Source of the DNA: Ferrimonas sp048263965 | GTDB lineage: Bacteria > Pseudomonadota > Gammaproteobacteria > Enterobacterales > Shewanellaceae | Direction: 5' to 3' | DNA length: 64,000 bases | NCBI RefSeq assembly: GCF_048263965.1 | Contig: NZ_JBLXDO010000003.1 | Span: 62,001 to 126,000, forward strand | In this document: piece by piece, positions 60,558 to 64,000 of the stretch | Position numbering within the stretch: the stretch's first letter is position 1 | Layout of the letters: every line of letters starts with the position of its first letter | Notes under the pieces: model-generated | Seen by the model: the letters and a program-made list of their open reading frames with translations, nothing else | What the model was told of the DNA's origin: nothing | Databases searched by the model: none | Made by a program: the position numbers and the translations under genes

Positions 60558-60750
60558 TGCCACTCCGTCGGGCCTGAGATCCTTTAACAATTATTCCATA
60601 CGAAACAACCAATAATCATCAATATATTACATCAGCCTGATGATCCGGCTCTTTAAGTATCCCAGAGTTGCTCTCAAAGCGCAGCCCGAGTGACACCTGG
60701 GGCTCAGGACTGATAGACTATCGGCCTCTTTATTTTTACGGACATTATCG

Positions 60751-62466
60751 ATGAGAACCAGTCGTTACCTGGTCTCCACCCTGAGAGAGACCCCCTCTGA
60801 TGCTGAAGTGATCAGCCATCAGCTGATGTTGCGCGCCGGCATGATCCGCAAACTGGCTTCCGGGCTCTACACCTGGCTGCCTACTGGCCTGAAAGTGCTC
60901 AAGAAAGTTGAAAACATCGTGCGCGAAGAGATGAACCGCGCCGGTGCCGTGGAAACCCTGATGCCCATGGTTCAGCCCGCGGACCTCTGGCAGGAGACCG
61001 GCCGTTGGGACGACATGGGTCCCGAGCTGCTGCGCATCAAGGACCGCCATCAGCGCGATTTCGTCCTGGGCCCCACTCACGAAGAGGTGATCACCGATAT
61101 CGTTCGCGATGCCGTGAAGTCCTACAAGCAGCTGCCTCTGAACCTCTACCAGATTCAGACCAAGTTCCGCGATGAAGTCCGTCCACGCTTCGGTGTGATG
61201 CGCTCCCGTGAGTTCCTGATGAAGGATGCCTACTCCTTCCATCTGGACCAGGAGACCATGGACGAAACCTACCAGGCGATGTATCAGGCCTACTGCCGCA
61301 TTCTGGAACGCATGGGGCTGGAGTTCCGTCCAGTACTGGCGGACACAGGAGCCATCGGTGGCAGCCACAGCCACGAATTCCAGGTTCTGGCCCAGAGCGG
61401 TGAGGATGCCGTGGTCTTCTCCACCGAGAGTGACTACGCCGCCAACATCGAAAAGGCGGAAGCCCTGCCTCTGGGTGAACGTGGTGAGCCCGGCCAGGAG
61501 ATGACCCTGGTGGACACCCCGGATGCCAAGACCATCGAACAGTTGGTGGAGCAGTTTGACCTGGCCATCGACAAGACCGTTAAGACCCTGATCGTGCACG
61601 CCAGCGACGAGTGCGATGCCAAACTGGTGGCACTGATGGTTCGCGGCGATCATGAGCTGAACGAAGTCAAAGCGGAGAAGCTGCCTGAAGTGGCCACCCC
61701 GCTGCAGTTTGCCACCGAAGAGGAGATCCGCGATGCCATCGGTGCCGGTCCTGGCTCCCTGGGTCCCGTGGATCTGAAGCTGCCCCTGATCATCGATCGC
61801 TCCGTGGCCACCCTGAACGACTTCGGTGCTGGCGCCAATATCGACGGCAAGCACCACTTCGGCATCAACTGGGAGCGCGATGTCGCCCTGCCCCGTATCG
61901 AGGACCTGCGTAACGTGGTAGAGGGTGATAACAGCCCCTGTGGCCAGGGCGTGCTGAAGATTGCCCGGGGCATCGAAGTGGGTCACATCTTCCAGCTGGG
62001 TACCAAGTACTCCGAGTCCATGAAAGCCACCGTGCTGGATGAGCAGGGCAAGGCCCGTCCGCTGATCATGGGCTGCTATGGCGTGGGCGTCTCCCGCATC
62101 GTCGCCGCAGCCATTGAGCAGAACCATGACGACAGAGGCATCATCTGGCCCGCGGCCATCGCCCCCTTCCAGGTGGTGATCGTGCCGATGAACATGCACA
62201 AGTCACACCGGGTTCAGGAAACCGCAGAGAAGCTGTACGAAGAGCTGACTGCGGCAGGCATCGACGTGCTGTTCGATGACCGTAAGGAGCGCCCTGGTGT
62301 GATGTTCGCCGACGCCGAGCTGATGGGCATCCCCTACTCAGTAGTGATTGGTGAGCGCGGCATCGACGCCGGCAACCTGGAACTGAAGAGCCGGGCCGAC
62401 GGCAGCAAAGAAGATGTAGCCATGGGCGCCGTTCTCGAAGCGGTTCAGGCCAAGCTTCAGGGCTAA
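60751..62466 (+). CDS. proS: Prolyl-tRNA synthetase
   Basis: A 571-residue class II synthetase, the length of the bacterial-type enzyme (E. coli ProS 572). Motif 2 region QIQTKFRDEVRPRFGVMRSRE (in part FRDEVRPRFGVMR), the INS editing domain inserted between motifs 2 and 3 (about 225-400), and a C-terminal anticodon domain with VVIVPMNMHK and FDDRKERPGVMFADAELMG. Charges tRNA-Pro and edits alanine. Single gene between a diguanylate cyclase and a TetR regulator; ends at a bidirectional terminator. Confidence 0.98.
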   Translation: MRTSRYLVSTLRETPSDAEVISHQLMLRAGMIRKLASGLYTWLPTGLKVLKKVENIVREEMNRAGAVETLMPMVQPADLWQETGRWDDMGPELLRIKDRHQRDFVLGPTHEEVITDIVRDAVKSYKQLPLNLYQIQTKFRDEVRPRFGVMRSREFLMKDAYSFHLDQETMDETYQAMYQAYCRILERMGLEFRPVLADTGAIGGSHSHEFQVLAQSGEDAVVFSTESDYAANIEKAEALPLGERGEPGQEMTLVDTPDAKTIEQLVEQFDLAIDKTVKTLIVHASDECDAKLVALMVRGDHELNEVKAEKLPEVATPLQFATEEEIRDAIGAGPGSLGPVDLKLPLIIDRSVATLNDFGAGANIDGKHHFGINWERDVALPRIEDLRNVVEGDNSPCGQGVLKIARGIEVGHIFQLGTKYSESMKATVLDEQGKARPLIMGCYGVGVSRIVAAAIEQNHDDRGIIWPAAIAPFQVVIVPMNMHKSHRVQETAEKLYEELTAAGIDVLFDDRKERPGVMFADAELMGIPYSVVIGERGIDAGNLELKSRADGSKEDVAMGAVLEAVQAKLQG

Positions 62467-62479
62467 CAGCCTCAAGCAC

Positions 62480-62512
62480 AAAAAAGGGTTGGCATTGCCA
62501 ACCCTTTTTTTA
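62480..62512. terminator. Bidirectional terminator after proS
   Basis: AAAAAAGGGTTGGC/GCCAACCCTTTTTT with loop ATT, a 14-bp perfect stem. Confidence 0.94.
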
Positions 62513-63136
62513 TTTCAATCGCTCCGGAGCACTGACTGCCCGCTCCACCCCCTGAATCAGCTCGCGGAAGATCTTCTCCTTATCCAGCTCGACGGTACAC
62601 TTGCGCGCACCGCACACCAGCTGCACCATGCCACCGTGCAGGGTATGGAACAGGGTAAAGGCGGCTTCGATGGACATATCCGGGTGCAAAGCCCCCTGCT
62701 CAGAGGCCATCTTCAGCGCCTGATACATATGGGAATCTTCCTGGCAGTGCATCTCGTCGAGCTTTTCCGCAAGCTCCGGCACCTGCTCCGCCTGGCGATA
62801 GAGCATCATCACCTGTTTGAGAATCGACTCGGTGTTCAGCTCCAGCCAGAACGTGTGGCTGGCCTGGAGCAGACAATTCAGGGGATCGGCCCCCTCCTCG
62901 GTCATGGAGTGCCACAACCGCTCCGCTTCGGGAGTAATAGAGCGTTCAAACAGGGCATGCAGCAGATCGGCCTTGTCTTCGAAGTGCCAATAGATCGCCC
63001 CCCGGGTCATCTCGGCGTCGGCGGCAATCTGCGCCAGGGTGGTTTTGGCCACCCCGTTTTCACAGAACAGCTTCATCGCCGAATCCAGCAGTTGCTGGCG
63101 GGTCTTCTCCGCCTCTGCCTTGGTTTTTCGCGCCAT
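62510..63136 (-). CDS. TetR-family regulator (AcrR-like)
   Basis: A 208-residue TetR protein. The helix-turn-helix (about 12-58) reads LLDSAMKLFCENGVAKTTLAQIAADAEMTRGAIYWHFEDKADL (quoted in part: TTLAQIAADAEMTRGAIYWHF), typical of AcrR/MtrR efflux repressors. The C-terminal ligand domain is helical with three cysteines (CGARKC near the end). No efflux genes follow inside the window, and the divergent neighbour is a patatin-like gene, so the target could be that gene or lie elsewhere. A partial palindrome at 63219-63240 may be its operator. Confidence 0.88.
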   Translation of the reverse strand: MARKTKAEAEKTRQQLLDSAMKLFCENGVAKTTLAQIAADAEMTRGAIYWHFEDKADLLHALFERSITPEAERLWHSMTEEGADPLNCLLQASHTFWLELNTESILKQVMMLYRQAEQVPELAEKLDEMHCQEDSHMYQALKMASEQGALHPDMSIEAAFTLFHTLHGGMVQLVCGARKCTVELDKEKIFRELIQGVERAVSAPERLK

Positions 63137-63218
63137 GTATCAGGCCTCCTCTGGGTCTGCAGACCCCTCATCCGGCGATACAGCTCTGACCGTCGGAAGG
63201 TAAAGAATGGCGCAAATT

Positions 63219-63240
63219 ATACCTACACTTAAGTTTGTAT
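63219..63240. promoter_or_regulatory. Possible TetR operator
   Basis: The 22-mer starting ATACCTACACTT and ending AAGTTTGTAT is an imperfect inverted repeat (6 of 11 paired) of the ATAC-N-ACA type recalling AcrR operators. It lies between the TetR and patatin genes. Confidence 0.35.
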
Positions 63241-63347
63241 CAATGCGGTTATACCGTGAACTATACTTAACTCACTGCATCATAATGTAAATCAATGATT
63301 CTCTGTGGATTATCACACTCCACCACCTTAAGGGAGGCCAAGGCTCC

Positions 63348-64000
63348 ATGAGGCCGTCGCAACAGACACAGAACCGGGCCCTGCAACTCAGCGGAGGAGG
63401 CAGCCGGGCCGCCTATCAGGTAGGGGTGCTTAAGGCGATCGCCAGCTTCTACCCGAGAAACCACGGCCTGCCCTTCCCCATTCTCTGCGGCACCTCGGCG
63501 GGCGCCATCAATGCGGCAACCCTGGGGTGTCACGCGGGCTCTTTTCACAAGGGGGTCAGGAAGCTCGAGTGGATCTGGCGAAACTTCCGCAGTCAGCAGG
63601 TATACCACGCAGACCTCTGGCCCGCCTCCAGGCACCTGTTGCGTCAGGTGTGGCGCCGCAAAGACCCCCAGTTGCCTCCCAGCCTGTTGAACAATCAGCC
63701 CCTGCGAGTCCTGCTTGACCGGGTCCTGCCCCTTGAAAAGCTGCAACGCCACATCGATACCGGCCACCTGAAAGCCCTGACCGTGGCCGCGTCCAGCTAC
63801 GCCCACCCCTGCTGCATCAACTTCTATCAGGGGCAGCAGAACCTGGCCCCCTGGCAGAGGTTCCGCCGCCGGGGTCAGGTGGCTCAACTGACTCTGGATC
63901 ACCTGATGGCCTCCTCGGCCATCCCTCTGGTGTTCCCGTCGGTGGCCATCGATGGCGAGCACTTTGGCGATGGCGCCATCCACCAGCTCTCCCCCTTAAG
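63348..64000 (+). CDS. Patatin-like phospholipase, N-terminal part (cut by window end)
   Basis: An ATG at 63348 (with GGGAGG some 12 bases away, a moderate site) opens a frame that runs off the window after 217 codons. Motifs: GGGSRAAYQVGVL (oxyanion loop, about 16-28), nucleophile elbow G-T-S-A-G near residue 50, and FGDGAIHQLSP near the end with the catalytic aspartate (D-G-A). So the catalytic dyad is inside the visible part. It is a lipid acyl hydrolase distinct from RssA at the left end. It is divergent from the TetR gene. Confidence 0.85.
   Translation, partial: MRPSQQTQNRALQLSGGGSRAAYQVGVLKAIASFYPRNHGLPFPILCGTSAGAINAATLGCHAGSFHKGVRKLEWIWRNFRSQQVYHADLWPASRHLLRQVWRRKDPQLPPSLLNNQPLRVLLDRVLPLEKLQRHIDTGHLKALTVAASSYAHPCCINFYQGQQNLAPWQRFRRRGQVAQLTLDHLMASSAIPLVFPSVAIDGEHFGDGAIHQLSPL

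Noticed and set aside
1..64000. CRISPR arrays, tRNA, rRNA, insertion sequences, prophage
   Set aside because: No regular spacer-repeat pattern, no cloverleaf or rRNA core sequence, and no transposase or integrase was seen on either strand.

Overview
The window is a chromosomal stretch of a high-GC gammaproteobacterium close to the Shewanella/Ferrimonas group. Pointers are an octaheme tetrathionate-reductase-type cytochrome beside a large outer-membrane barrel, the LiuR-type branched-chain amino acid regulon in the order known from Shewanella, MenA (menaquinone), RcsF-TrmO, H-NS, and CRP-like sites before respiratory and metabolic genes. The base composition fits Ferrimonas better than the lower-GC Shewanella species, but that is inference. 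I saw no rRNA, tRNA, insertion sequence, prophage or CRISPR array.

Layout. 1-11 kb: end of an outer-membrane barrel gene, DUF2892 and rhodanese genes, rssA, two tandem LuxR-type regulators, a SulP transporter, rihA, and several envelope proteins (DUF2167, an LprI-MliC lipoprotein, two small barrels). 11-18.6 kb: a seven-gene minus-strand operon for valine/isoleucine catabolism (thiolase, mmsA, acyl-CoA dehydrogenase, enoyl-CoA hydratase, 3-hydroxyisobutyryl-CoA hydrolase, mmsB, SDR). 18.7-24 kb: a membrane-anchored FMN glutamate-synthase-like protein, then a monoheme cytochrome c / DUF3373 barrel / octaheme cytochrome c cluster. 24-36 kb: phosphosugar mutase, a LysR regulator divergent from an FMN reductase, an Aer-like receptor, metA, two SDRs with altered catalytic residues, ompW, a YbaY-like lipoprotein, an AGCS symporter behind a tandem glycine riboswitch, and tesB. 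36-41 kb: menA, NAD-malic enzyme, prpE-type acyl-CoA synthetase. 41-50 kb: the plus-strand leucine catabolism operon liuR-liuABCDE plus acetoacetyl-CoA synthetase. 50-56 kb: a LysR regulator, tdk, an NhaC-family lysine transporter behind a lysine riboswitch, and etfBA. 56-64 kb: hns, an ~800-bp non-coding stretch, rcsF-trmO-acyltransferase, a CHASE-GGDEF diguanylate cyclase, proS, a TetR regulator, and a patatin-like gene cut by the window end.

How the genes work together. Three 16-bp palindromes of one design lie before the valine/isoleucine operon, between prpE and liuR, and on the etfBA promoter. They tie acyl-CoA dehydrogenases, their electron acceptor ETF and the acetyl/propionyl-CoA-forming steps into one predicted LiuR regulon. 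Four CRP-like sites point to carbon/redox control of the SulP gene, the cytochrome cluster, malic enzyme and the lysine transporter. Glycine and lysine riboswitches, a MetJ-type operator and a Fur-like box add metabolite and metal control. The least explained parts are the cytochrome/barrel cluster, the structured non-coding stretch after hns, the inverted repeat beside the first LiuR site, and the two SDR proteins that lack a catalytic residue.
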